This document shows, piece after piece, positions 8,740 to 18,002 of a stretch of DNA of 64,000 bases. The notes beneath the pieces are model-generated. The model searched no databases. It was not told the origin of the DNA and worked only from the letters and a program-made list of their open reading frames with translations. The translations under genes were made by a program, and so were the position numbers. Every line of letters begins with the position of its first letter. Positions within the stretch are counted from its first letter, which is position 1. Where the stretch lies: the NCBI RefSeq assembly GCF_001940225.2, contig NZ_CP135164.1, positions 1,364,001 to 1,428,000 on the forward strand, read 5' to 3'. This DNA is from Roseburia sp. 499 (lineage in GTDB: Bacteria; Bacillota; Clostridia; Lachnospirales; Lachnospiraceae).

Positions 8740-9807
8740 ATGGAAACGAGTATAGTAAGAAAAAAAACAAAAGAAATACAGATTGGTAATAAGAAAATCG
8801 GTGCAGGTAATCCTGTTTTGATTCAGTCTATGACAAATACAAAGACAGAAGATGTGAAAGGAACCATAGACCAGATTCAACGTCTCACTTCCGCCGGATG
8901 TGACATTATCCGTTGTGCTGTTCCTACGATGGAGGCAGCAGAGGCATTAGAAGAGATTAAAAAGGGAATTACGATTCCGTTGGTGGCAGATATTCATTTC
9001 GATTATCGTCTTGCTATTGCAGCTATGGAGCACGGTGCGGATAAGATTCGCATTAATCCGGGAAATATTGGTTCTAAAGAGAAGATAAAAGCTGTTATTG
9101 ACGTGGCGAAGGAACGTAATATTCCGATTCGTGTAGGAGTAAATAGTGGTTCCTTGGAGAAGAATCTGGTAGAAAAATACAATGGTGTTACAGCAGAAGG
9201 CATTGTAGAAAGTGCATTGGACAAGGTACATATGATTGAGGATATGGGCTATGATAATTTGGTGATTAGCATCAAATCGTCCGATGTTTTGATGTGCGTG
9301 AAAGCGCATGAACTGATTGCCGATAAAACAGATTACCCCTTACATGTAGGGATTACGGAGTCCGGAACTGTTACTAGCGGAAATATTAAATCTGCCATGG
9401 GACTTGGAATGATTCTGGGACAGGGAATCGGTGATACCATAAGAGTATCCTTAACAGGAGATCCTTTGGAAGAAATCAAGTCTGCCAAGATTATTTTGAG
9501 AACGTTGGGACTTCGCAAAGGTGGAATTGAAGTGGTATCCTGTCCGACTTGTGGAAGAACCCAAATAGATTTAATTGGTCTTGCAAATCAGGTAGAAAAT
9601 ATGGTGGCAGATATTCCATTGGACTTAAAGGTTGCGGTCATGGGATGTGTGGTAAATGGACCAGGAGAAGCCAGAGAAGCCGATATTGGAATTGCAGGTG
9701 GAATTGGTGAAGGATTGCTTATTAAGCATGGAGAAGTATATAAAAAAGTAAAAGAAGAAGAGTTGTTAGAGGCTCTTAGATACGAGTTGTTACATTGGAG
9801 TGAATAA
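8740..9807 (+). CDS. ispG: 4-hydroxy-3-methylbut-2-en-1-yl diphosphate synthase
   Basis: Iron-sulfur enzyme of the MEP pathway converting methylerythritol cyclodiphosphate to HMBPP. 355 residues, the short bacterial form without a central insertion. [4Fe-4S] ligands are visible as Cys268 and Cys271 (CPTCGR) and Cys303 (GCVVNGPGEA), with the conserved Glu just after. The N-terminal TIM barrel shows NPVLIQSMTNT and RINPGNIGS. It lies 9 bases after rseP and ends one base before polC. HMBPP is the substrate of ispH at 57.7 kb. Confidence 0.96.
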   Translation: METSIVRKKTKEIQIGNKKIGAGNPVLIQSMTNTKTEDVKGTIDQIQRLTSAGCDIIRCAVPTMEAAEALEEIKKGITIPLVADIHFDYRLAIAAMEHGADKIRINPGNIGSKEKIKAVIDVAKERNIPIRVGVNSGSLEKNLVEKYNGVTAEGIVESALDKVHMIEDMGYDNLVISIKSSDVLMCVKAHELIADKTDYPLHVGITESGTVTSGNIKSAMGLGMILGQGIGDTIRVSLTGDPLEEIKSAKIILRTLGLRKGGIEVVSCPTCGRTQIDLIGLANQVENMVADIPLDLKVAVMGCVVNGPGEAREADIGIAGGIGEGLLIKHGEVYKKVKEEELLEALRYELLHWSE

Positions 9808-9808
9808 A

Positions 9809-12800
9809 ATGAGTAAGCTGTTTTTTGATGTTTTTCCGGAACTTAAGGTGAATCAGGATATGGAGAAGCTATTGGCAGATGTGGAGGTGACAAAGGTTTC
9901 CACGAATAGCCAGCGAAACCATCTTCGAGTATATCTGTTAAGTACCAGACTGATTTGGAAAAGTAATATTTTCCATTTGGAAAATAACATCAAGAAACAG
10001 CTTTTTCCGCATCATGATGTTTCTGTAAAAATTATTGAAAAATATCAGTTGTCCGGACAATATAATCCTAAGAAATTGATGGATGTATACAAAGACAGTA
10101 TTTTAGAAGAATTTCGGGCATACAGCCTTTTGACCTATAATGTTCTGCGGATGGCACAGATGGATTTTCCGGAAGAAAATAGGATGATACTTACTCTGGA
10201 AGATTCCGTCATCGCAAGGCAGAGATCAGAAGAAGTAGTACAGATTTTGGAGAAAATTATTTGTGAACGATGCGGCATGGATGTGAATATTCAGGTAGAA
10301 TATGCTGAACCCAAAGAGAAGAAATACAAGAAAAATAGTGATATTCAGATAGAAAACGAAGTTAAGAGTATTGTAAGTCAATCTTCTCTGTCAAAGGAAA
10401 AGCAGCCGGAGGAAGAGAATATACAGGAACTGCCGGTGGAGAATTGTGGAGAGGCAGCACCGTTTTCACCAGATTCTGTTGTATTGGAGGCAGCACCTAT
10501 TCCAGAGAAGAAAGAAGAGAAAAAAGAATCACCAAAGAGTGGATTTCAAAAAGGCGGCTTTAAGAAGGGTGGATTTTCAGGAGGAGCAGGAGGCGGATTT
10601 AAAAGATCTGATAATCCTGATGTGGTATATGGAAGAGACTTCGAGGAAGAGACCATTGCTATCAAAGAGATTCTGGGTGAAATGGGTGAAGTGGTAATTC
10701 GAGGTCAGATTTTAAGTTTGGAAACAAGAGAAATCCGAAATGAGAAAACGATTATCATGTTTGCCATTACTGATTTTACAGATACCATTATGGTAAAAAT
10801 GTTTTCAAAGAACGAGTTCGTACCGGATATTACAGCAGAGGTAAAAAAAGGCGCCTTTCTAAAGATAAAGGGTGTCACCACAATTGATAAGTTTGATGGA
10901 GAACTTACGATTGGCTCTATTGCGGGAATTAAAAAAATACCGGATTTTACGTCTACAAGAATGGATAATAGCCCTCAGAAACGAGTAGAACTGCATTGTC
11001 ATACAAAAATGAGTGATATGGATGGAGTTTCCGAGGTAAAGGATATTATTAAGCGTGCTATGAAGTGGGGGCATAAAGCGATTGCTGTTACGGATCATGG
11101 TGATGTACAGGCCTTCCCGGATGCGAATCATGCGATTTCACCAGAGGATGATTTTAAAGTAATCTACGGGGTGGAAGCATATCTGGTAGATGATTTGAAA
11201 AGTATCATTGAGAATCCAAAAGGACAAAGTCTGGATGATACTTATGTGGTATTTGATTTAGAAACTACAGGATTTAGTCCTTTGAATAATAAAATTATTG
11301 AAATTGGGGCAGTTAAAGTAGTTGGTGGAAAAATTACAGAGCGTTTTTCTACTTTTGTTAATCCGGAAGTGCCGATTCCATTTAAGATTGAAGAATTAAC
11401 CAGTATTCGAGATGACATGGTATTGGATGCACCCAAAATAGAGGAAGCTTTGCCTGAATTTCTGAAGTTTTGTGAAGGGGCAATTATGGTGGCCCACAAT
11501 GCTGGGTTTGATATGAGCTTTATCAGTAAGAATTGTGAACGGCAAGGGTTAGAATGTGAATATACGATTATTGATACGGTAGCATTGGCAAGAGTGCTGC
11601 TTCCGCAATTAAACCGTTTTAAGTTGGACACAGTGGCAAAAGCGTTAAAAATATCTTTGGACAACCATCACCGTGCGGTTGATGATGCAGCATGTACTGC
11701 TGAGATTTTTGTGAAATTCATTGAAATGCTAAAAGAACGTGGTATTGAGACGTTGGAACAGGTCAATGAAATGGGAAGTACTTCCGTTGATAATATTAAA
11801 AAATTACCATCTCATCATGCGATTATTTTGGCTTTAAATGATACAGGAAGGATTAATATGTATCGGTTGGTTTCAGAGTCTCATTTAACCTATTATCATA
11901 GGCAACCCAGAATTCCGAAAAGTGAGTTCTTGAAACATAGGGAAGGATTAATGATAGGTTCTGCTTGTGAAGCAGGAGAGTTATATCAGGCAATTTTGCG
12001 TGGAGGTTCTGAAGAAGAAATAGCACGCTTGGTACGTTTTTATGATTATTTGGAAATACAGCCCCTTGGAAATAATGCATTTATGCTGCGGGGAGATAAC
12101 CCTACGGTAGCTTCGGAAGAAGAATTGAAGGATATTAATCGGAAAATTGTTAAGTTGGGAGAACAGTTTAATAAGCTGGTAGTTGCAACCTGTGATGTAC
12201 ATTTTCTGGATCCGGAAGATGAGGTATACCGTCGGATTATTATGGCAGGAAAGGGATTTAAGGATGCAGATGACCAAGCACCGCTTTTCTTGCGAACAAC
12301 AGAAGAAATGCTGGAAGAATTTGCTTATCTTGGCAGTGAAAAAGCAGAAGAAGTGGTTATTACGAATCCCAACAAAATAGCAGATATGTGTGAAAAAATT
12401 GCACCCGTAAGACCTGATAAATGTCCGCCGGTTATTGAAAATTCAGATCAGATGTTAAGAGATATCTGCTACAATAAGGCGCATGAAATATATGGAGAAA
12501 ATTTGCCGGATATTGTATATGAGCGTCTGGAAAGAGAATTGAATTCCATTATATCCAATGGATATGCCGTAATGTATATTATTGCACAAAAGTTGGTGTG
12601 GAAGTCTAATGAGGATGGGTATCTGGTAGGTTCCCGTGGTTCGGTAGGTTCTTCTTTTGTAGCAACTATGTCAGGTATCACAGAGGTAAATCCATTGTCA
12701 CCGCATTATTATTGTCCGGAGTGTCATTTCTATGACTTTGATTCACCAGAGGTAAAGGCATTCAGTGGCAGAGCTGGTTGTGATATGCCGGACCGGAAGT

Positions 12801-14314
12801 GCCCGAACTGTGGAGCAGACTTGAAGAAGGAAGGATTTGATATCCCATTTGAAACATTCTTGGGATTTAAGGGAAACAAAGAGCCGGATATTGACTTAAA
12901 CTTTTCAGGAGAATATCAAAGTAAGGCCCATGCTTATTGTGAAGTTATTTTTGGATATGGACAGACCTTCCGTGCCGGAACAATTGGTACACTGGCAGAT
13001 AAAACAGCATTCGGCTATATTAAGAATTATTATGAGGAGCGCGGAGTCAGAAAAAGAAATTGTGAGATAGATCGTATTGTACAAGGGTGCGTGGGAGTTA
13101 GAAGAACTACCGGACAGCATCCGGGAGGAATTGTTGTTCTTCCGGTGGGAGAGGAAATCAACACGTTTACGCCAGTACAGCATCCTGCAAACGATATGAC
13201 TACAGCCACAATAACGACGCATTTTGACTATCACTCTATTGACCACAATTTGTTAAAACTTGATATTCTTGGACACGACGATCCAACCATGATTCGTATG
13301 TTGGAAGATTTAACAGGAATTGATGCGCAAAAGATTCCGTTGGATGACAAGAAGGTCATGTCGCTGTTTCGGAGTACAGAAGCACTTGGCATTGCACCGG
13401 AGGATATTGGTGGATGTCCATTGGGCTCTCTTGGAATTCCTGAGTTTGGTACAGACTTTGTTATTCAAATGTTAATTGATACACAGCCGCAATCCTTTTC
13501 TGATTTGATTCGTATTTCGGGATTATCTCATGGTACGGATGTATGGTTGGGAAATGCTCAGACATTGATTGAAGAAGGAAAGGCAACCATTTCTACTGCA
13601 ATCTGTACCCGTGACGATATTATGATTTATTTGATTAATATGGGAATTGAGAGTGAACTTTCCTTTACTATTATGGAAAGTGTTCGAAAGGGAAAAGGAT
13701 TAAAGCCGGAATGGGAAGAAGTTATGATAGAACATGGAGTACCGGATTGGTATATCTGGTCTTGTAAGAAAATTAAGTACATGTTCCCAAAAGCCCATGC
13801 GGCAGCATACGTTATGATGGCATGGCGTATTGCATATTGTAAGGTATATCATCCATTGGCATATTATGCAGCTTACTTTAGTATTCGTGCAACAGCATTT
13901 AATTATGAGTTGATGTGCCAAGGAAAGGATAAGTTGAGCTATTTTATGGCGGATTACGAACGCCGTAAGGATATTCTGAGTAAAAAAGAACAGGATACTT
14001 ATAAGGATATGAAAATTGTTCAGGAAATGTATGCCAGAGGGTTTGAGTTTTTACCAGTGGATTTGTTTGTGGCGAAGGCTCATGCATTCCAGATTATAGA
14101 CGGAAAGCTGATGCCATCTTTAGATTCTATCGAAGGACTGGGAGATAAAGCAGCAGATGCGGTGGTAGAAGCTACGAAAGATGGAAAATTTCTATCCAAG
14201 GATGATTTCCGCCAGCGAACCAAGGTATCCAAAACAGTGATTGACTTAATGGATGACCTTGGAATTCTGGGAGACTTACCTGAATCAAATCAGTTATCCT
14301 TGTTTGACTTTTAG
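9809..14314 (+). CDS. polC: DNA polymerase III alpha subunit, PolC type
   Basis: Replicative DNA polymerase of low-GC Gram-positives, 1501 residues. In order: N-terminal region, a linker rich in Lys/Gly near 240-270, OB fold, a PHP domain starting near HCHTKMSDMDG (about 395), an inserted DEDDh 3'-5' proofreading exonuclease (VVFDLETTG near 480, VAHNAGFDMSF, DNHHRAVDDAACT), remainder of PHP, then the polymerase core. Core signs are GSRGSVGSSF (about 940), zinc-binding CPEC and CPNCG, catalytic PDIDLNF (about 1026-1032) and LDILGHDDPT. ATG 9809 is chosen over GTG 9800 because GGAG at 9797-9800 is spaced for it. Its stop is 3 bases from a convergent gene, with no terminator visible between. Confidence 0.97.
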   Translation: MSKLFFDVFPELKVNQDMEKLLADVEVTKVSTNSQRNHLRVYLLSTRLIWKSNIFHLENNIKKQLFPHHDVSVKIIEKYQLSGQYNPKKLMDVYKDSILEEFRAYSLLTYNVLRMAQMDFPEENRMILTLEDSVIARQRSEEVVQILEKIICERCGMDVNIQVEYAEPKEKKYKKNSDIQIENEVKSIVSQSSLSKEKQPEEENIQELPVENCGEAAPFSPDSVVLEAAPIPEKKEEKKESPKSGFQKGGFKKGGFSGGAGGGFKRSDNPDVVYGRDFEEETIAIKEILGEMGEVVIRGQILSLETREIRNEKTIIMFAITDFTDTIMVKMFSKNEFVPDITAEVKKGAFLKIKGVTTIDKFDGELTIGSIAGIKKIPDFTSTRMDNSPQKRVELHCHTKMSDMDGVSEVKDIIKRAMKWGHKAIAVTDHGDVQAFPDANHAISPEDDFKVIYGVEAYLVDDLKSIIENPKGQSLDDTYVVFDLETTGFSPLNNKIIEIGAVKVVGGKITERFSTFVNPEVPIPFKIEELTSIRDDMVLDAPKIEEALPEFLKFCEGAIMVAHNAGFDMSFISKNCERQGLECEYTIIDTVALARVLLPQLNRFKLDTVAKALKISLDNHHRAVDDAACTAEIFVKFIEMLKERGIETLEQVNEMGSTSVDNIKKLPSHHAIILALNDTGRINMYRLVSESHLTYYHRQPRIPKSEFLKHREGLMIGSACEAGELYQAILRGGSEEEIARLVRFYDYLEIQPLGNNAFMLRGDNPTVASEEELKDINRKIVKLGEQFNKLVVATCDVHFLDPEDEVYRRIIMAGKGFKDADDQAPLFLRTTEEMLEEFAYLGSEKAEEVVITNPNKIADMCEKIAPVRPDKCPPVIENSDQMLRDICYNKAHEIYGENLPDIVYERLERELNSIISNGYAVMYIIAQKLVWKSNEDGYLVGSRGSVGSSFVATMSGITEVNPLSPHYYCPECHFYDFDSPEVKAFSGRAGCDMPDRKCPNCGADLKKEGFDIPFETFLGFKGNKEPDIDLNFSGEYQSKAHAYCEVIFGYGQTFRAGTIGTLADKTAFGYIKNYYEERGVRKRNCEIDRIVQGCVGVRRTTGQHPGGIVVLPVGEEINTFTPVQHPANDMTTATITTHFDYHSIDHNLLKLDILGHDDPTMIRMLEDLTGIDAQKIPLDDKKVMSLFRSTEALGIAPEDIGGCPLGSLGIPEFGTDFVIQMLIDTQPQSFSDLIRISGLSHGTDVWLGNAQTLIEEGKATISTAICTRDDIMIYLINMGIESELSFTIMESVRKGKGLKPEWEEVMIEHGVPDWYIWSCKKIKYMFPKAHAAAYVMMAWRIAYCKVYHPLAYYAAYFSIRATAFNYELMCQGKDKLSYFMADYERRKDILSKKEQDTYKDMKIVQEMYARGFEFLPVDLFVAKAHAFQIIDGKLMPSLDSIEGLGDKAADAVVEATKDGKFLSKDDFRQRTKVSKTVIDLMDDLGILGDLPESNQLSLFDF

Positions 14315-14317
14315 TAG

Positions 14318-15358
14318 TTATTCGTTCTCAAATGTAAATTTTTCTACGTTAATAGCTTCGTTGGTTGGGGTTTGGAAAAATTCATCCTGATTTCTGAAAT
14401 TTCGGAAATATACATAATTGGAAGTGATGTTAATATCAGAGTAGATACCTTCTGCAATTACTTCCTCTTTGGATGAAGCATCCAGACCTTTCCGGCAGAG
14501 CTCATATATTTCATTATCTATATCAGCTTTCTGATAATAAACATAGTCGCCATAGACATTATAGCAGTCTATCCGGCATTCTGAAATATCTGTTTTTTCC
14601 TGACTATTTTTTTCTATTCTGGTAAGATGATAGTCGTTAGTGCAATCCATAAAATAAATATAGGAACCATCATCAATAGGATTCCAACAATTTCCCTCAT
14701 AGAGAAGGGAAGAGGTATCACTTGCCGAATTCCATGACCAAATGTTGTGATTTGAGTCTAAGCCATTATAGCATAGTGTTCCATTTGCGGCAGGAGAAAG
14801 CAGAAGAGGAGAAGAATTTAGTTTCTGTTTTTCTGTACCATCTATTTTTACTTTGTACAAGGTAGAAGCAGTTTCTTTATCATAGTGTATGTAATAAATG
14901 TAATTCCCGGATAATGCAGCATAGAGAGAGGGGTCATTATCTAAGATAACGCTTTGTTTGCCATTGTGATTTATTCGACATAGGCTGTTGGCAGCATATG
15001 TGATAAAAGCAAACGAGGAATCAGAACGTGATTTTTTTAAATTATCACGAACATAGTAAACATAGTTATCGTCAGCATTGATAAAAGAGACTTTGTCTGT
15101 ACATAACTGGTGAGCTTCTGTTCCCTGAGGAGTCATTTCATAAAGGCTATAGTCATCATAGGGATTGGAGAAATACACCATACCATTATGCTCACAGAAT
15201 AGTCCGGCATTGTAATAATTTCCGGCAGTATTTCCGGAAACATTTGTAGGATTGAAACGAGTGCGGTTTTGTAAGTGGAAAAAAATAGAAATACCAATAA
15301 TTATCAAAATAACGATAATAATTAATATCCAGATAAAACGCTTTGTACTTTTTTTCAT
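14318..15358 (-). CDS. Membrane-anchored DUF5050-like beta-propeller protein
   Basis: 346 residues with one membrane helix at about 9-28, then an extracellular domain built of repeats with the pattern 'DxxYVYY/IYYI..D..T.LYKVKIDGTEKQKL', for example DNYVYYVRDN, GNYIYYIHYDKE, GSYIYFMDC and GDYVYYQK. This matches the TolB/DUF5050 style of propeller-like repeats found in many clostridial surface proteins of unknown function. No catalytic motif is visible. SD is AGGGGG, 8 bases before ATG, behind a good promoter. It is a single-gene unit, convergent with polC and divergent from pheA. Function unknown; ligand sensing or adhesion would be guesses. Confidence 0.7.
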   Translation of the reverse strand: MKKSTKRFIWILIIIVILIIIGISIFFHLQNRTRFNPTNVSGNTAGNYYNAGLFCEHNGMVYFSNPYDDYSLYEMTPQGTEAHQLCTDKVSFINADDNYVYYVRDNLKKSRSDSSFAFITYAANSLCRINHNGKQSVILDNDPSLYAALSGNYIYYIHYDKETASTLYKVKIDGTEKQKLNSSPLLLSPAANGTLCYNGLDSNHNIWSWNSASDTSSLLYEGNCWNPIDDGSYIYFMDCTNDYHLTRIEKNSQEKTDISECRIDCYNVYGDYVYYQKADIDNEIYELCRKGLDASSKEEVIAEGIYSDINITSNYVYFRNFRNQDEFFQTPTNEAINVEKFTFENE

Positions 15359-15393
15359 AAGAATCCCCCTCTTCCTTTTTATAAATTAATAGT

Positions 15394-15422
15394 ATTATAT
15401 ATTTTTTAAGAAAAACATGCAA
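15394..15422 (-). promoter_or_regulatory. Sigma-A type promoter for the DUF5050-like gene
   Basis: On the minus strand, TTGCAT (bases 15422-15417) is followed after 17 bases by TATAAT (15399-15394), about 36 bases before the ATG. Spacing and -10 are consensus. Confidence 0.72.
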
Positions 15423-15476
15423 CATCAATATACAGAGAAAATAAAAGTAAAATAAAAGTAAAATCAAGTGGAAAAC

Positions 15477-15505
15477 TTGTTTTTCGTCGGTAGTTGTTAT
15501 ATTAT
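15477..15505 (+). promoter_or_regulatory. Promoter for pheA operon
   Basis: TTGTTT at 15477-15482, 17-base spacer, TATTAT at 15500-15505, about 29 bases before the ATG. An 11-base direct repeat (AATAAAAGTAA type, about 15440-15462) sits just upstream. No T-box or leader peptide is seen before pheA. Confidence 0.65.
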
Positions 15506-15533
15506 AATAGAAAACACTTTAAGGATGTGACGT

Positions 15534-16664
15534 ATGAAAGATTTAATAAAGATTAGAGAAGAAATTGATAAAATAGACAGCGAGATTATAGAATTATATG
15601 AAAAACGTATGGAATTGACTACAGAGGTAGCGGAATATAAAATTTCAACCGGGAAACAGGTACTGGATAAAAAAAGAGAAAATGAAAAATTAGACAGAGC
15701 AGAAGCGCAGGTACGGGATGAGAAGAACCGTTATGGAGTAAGAGAACTGTTTGAACAGATTATGGCTATGAGCCGTAAGCGGCAGTATCAGCTTTTGGTT
15801 AGTCAGGGCCTTGGCGAAAAGATAGAGTTTGAGCGGGTAGACAAACTTCCTTTTGAAAATGGTAAAATCGTATATCAAGGAGTAGAGGGGGCTTATAGCC
15901 AGATTGCAATGCAGGAATATTTTGGAAAGGATGTCGACAGCTTTCATGTAGATACCTGGAGAGATGCCATGGAAGCAATTAAAAATGGAGAAGCAGATTA
16001 TGCGGTACTTCCCATTGAAAATTCTTCTGCCGGAATTGTAAGTGAGAATTATGATTTGTTGGTAGAATACGAACACTACATAGCAGCAGAGCAGACGGTT
16101 AAGGTAGAAAGTGCTTTGTTGGGAGTGCCGGGAGCAGAAATGTCTGATATTACTTGCGTCTATTCTCATCCGCAATCCTTTTTACAAAGTGTAGATTTTT
16201 TGAATGAGCATAAAGATTGGGAACAGATTCGTCTGATTAATAATGCAGTTTCAGCTAAAAAAGTTAGTGAAGAGGGGAAGAAGAATCAGGCGGCAATTGC
16301 AAGTCCTATCAATGCGGAACTTTATGGACTTAAGATTTTAAAAGAACGGGTAAATTACAGTGCAGAAAATAGCACGCGTTTTATTATTGTAACAGGGAAA
16401 AAGGTTTATACCAAAGATGCAAATAAAATAAGTATTTGTTTTGAAATTCCACATGAAAGTGGGTCTTTGTATCGTATGTTGTCTCATTTTATTTTCAATA
16501 ACATCAATATGGTGAAGATTGAATCACGTCCGATAAAGGACAAGAGCTTTGAGTATCGTTTCTTTGTAGAGTTTGAAGGGAAACTTACAGATGGGGCTGT
16601 GCAAAATGCGTTAAAAGGATTAAGTGAAGAGGCAAGTGCTGTAAAGATATTAGGAAATTATTAG
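15534..16664 (+). CDS. pheA: Bifunctional chorismate mutase / prephenate dehydratase (P-protein)
   Basis: 376 residues catalysing chorismate to prephenate and then to phenylpyruvate in phenylalanine synthesis. Domains: AroQ chorismate mutase at about 1-85 (IREEIDKIDSEIIELYEKRM, a helical domain), prephenate dehydratase at about 110-285 (YQGVEGAYSQIAMQEYFG, LPIENSSAGIV, AENSTRF), and a C-terminal ACT regulatory domain at about 295-370 containing ESRPIKDKSFEYRFFVEFEG, which in the family binds phenylalanine for feedback inhibition. It starts the operon pheA-DUF815-ppx-ppk; the link between phenylalanine synthesis and polyphosphate genes is positional only. Confidence 0.95.
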   Translation: MKDLIKIREEIDKIDSEIIELYEKRMELTTEVAEYKISTGKQVLDKKRENEKLDRAEAQVRDEKNRYGVRELFEQIMAMSRKRQYQLLVSQGLGEKIEFERVDKLPFENGKIVYQGVEGAYSQIAMQEYFGKDVDSFHVDTWRDAMEAIKNGEADYAVLPIENSSAGIVSENYDLLVEYEHYIAAEQTVKVESALLGVPGAEMSDITCVYSHPQSFLQSVDFLNEHKDWEQIRLINNAVSAKKVSEEGKKNQAAIASPINAELYGLKILKERVNYSAENSTRFIIVTGKKVYTKDANKISICFEIPHESGSLYRMLSHFIFNNINMVKIESRPIKDKSFEYRFFVEFEGKLTDGAVQNALKGLSEEASAVKILGNY

Positions 16665-16681
16665 ATAAAGAGGTTATAGAA

Positions 16682-17974
16682 ATGAAAAGCACAAAGGATT
16701 TGATTTTATATAAGGAATTCGATTCAGAAGAGGTATTCTATGATGTTACATGGATTATAGAAAATTATGAGAATGACTATTACAACAAAGAAGATGTAAG
16801 AGCATTGTGGTACGAATGTTTTCATGAATTGATAGAATTGTCGGCAAGTCATGGATTTGAAGGAAATCTTTGGCATAATTACCTAACCTATCTTTTGGTA
16901 AATAACGAAAATGCCTATAGTAAGGCATGCGAGATTAAGGGGAAAGTAGAAGGAAGTATTAATCAATTGGCATTGCATGATTTCGGTATTTTTAGAGAAT
17001 TATTTGAATTTGATTTAAAGCAGATAGAAGTTGTACTGGGAACAGATTGTATGCCGATTTTGGAGAACTACACCAGAACAGAAGGAACCGGAAAGATTTT
17101 TAATCATCGTATCCGAGACCGTATTTGTAATTTGAGCAGACGTTTGGAAGAAACAGAAAGTGCAGAAGAATTTAAGGATGCAGTGACTGAGTTTTATAAG
17201 GACTTTGGAGTAGGAAAACTTGGACTGCATAAGGCATTCCGCATTGAACATGGTGAACAGGAAGCAAAGATTGTACCAATTACCAATATTGCACATGTAC
17301 ATCTTGATGACCTGGTAGGATATGAACTTGCAAAACAAAAACTCATTGATAATACAGAGGCTTTTGTAAATGGAAAGCAGGCAAATAACTGCCTGATGTT
17401 TGGTGATGCAGGAACTGGAAAGTCTACCAGTATTAAGGCAATTATCAATCAATATTACGACCAGGGATTGCGTATGATTGAGGTGTACAAGCATCAGTTT
17501 CAGGATTTGAATTCAGTAATTGCACAAATTAAGAATCGAAATTATAAATTTATCATATATATGGATGATTTGTCTTTCGAAGAATTTGAAATCGAATACA
17601 AATATTTGAAAGCAGTGATTGAAGGAGGTTTGGAGAAAAAGCCGGATAATGTGCTGATTTATGCAACTTCCAACAGACGACATCTGGTGCGTGAAAAATT
17701 CAGTGATAAAGAGGAACATAATGATGACTTACATACCAATGATACGGTGCAAGAAAAATTGTCATTGGTGGCAAGGTTTGGCGTTACCATTTACTTTGGT
17801 GCTCCAAATAAGAAAGAATTCCAGAATATTGTAAAGACTCTGGCGAAGAAATATCAGGTTCATCTGCCAGAAGAAGAACTTCTGGCAGAAGCGAATAAAT
17901 GGGAATTGAGTCATGGTGGATTGTCAGGAAGAACAGCGCAGCAGTTTATCAATTACTTACTCGGCAAGCAATGA
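16682..17974 (+). CDS. DUF815-family P-loop ATPase
   Basis: 430-residue cytoplasmic ATPase. The N-terminal about 200 residues are helical without a recognised motif. The C-terminal half is an AAA-like module with Walker A GDAGTGKST (about 241-249) and a Walker B-like FIIYMDDLSF (about 290-299), followed by YATSNRRHL, the sensor-like segment typical of DUF815. The family is related to DnaA/ORC-type AAA proteins and its cellular role is not established. It is 17 bases after pheA and 28 bases before ppx, so probably part of the same transcript; association with polyphosphate genes is noted but unproven. Confidence 0.85.
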   Translation: MKSTKDLILYKEFDSEEVFYDVTWIIENYENDYYNKEDVRALWYECFHELIELSASHGFEGNLWHNYLTYLLVNNENAYSKACEIKGKVEGSINQLALHDFGIFRELFEFDLKQIEVVLGTDCMPILENYTRTEGTGKIFNHRIRDRICNLSRRLEETESAEEFKDAVTEFYKDFGVGKLGLHKAFRIEHGEQEAKIVPITNIAHVHLDDLVGYELAKQKLIDNTEAFVNGKQANNCLMFGDAGTGKSTSIKAIINQYYDQGLRMIEVYKHQFQDLNSVIAQIKNRNYKFIIYMDDLSFEEFEIEYKYLKAVIEGGLEKKPDNVLIYATSNRRHLVREKFSDKEEHNDDLHTNDTVQEKLSLVARFGVTIYFGAPNKKEFQNIVKTLAKKYQVHLPEEELLAEANKWELSHGGLSGRTAQQFINYLLGKQ

Positions 17975-18002
17975 CTTAGCCGATAAGAGAAAGGAACAGA
18001 CA

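Noticed and set aside
12905..13246. Minus-strand open frame opposite polC
   Set aside because: Lies across the catalytic core of polC; no SD or known family.
15361..15533. T-box or amino-acid attenuator upstream of pheA
   Set aside because: The leader is under 30 bases, with no specifier loop, antiterminator motif or Phe-rich peptide.
17913..18002. In-frame extension of Ppx overlapping the DUF815 gene
   Set aside because: No SD; the ATG at 18003 has a well-spaced SD and family-like start.
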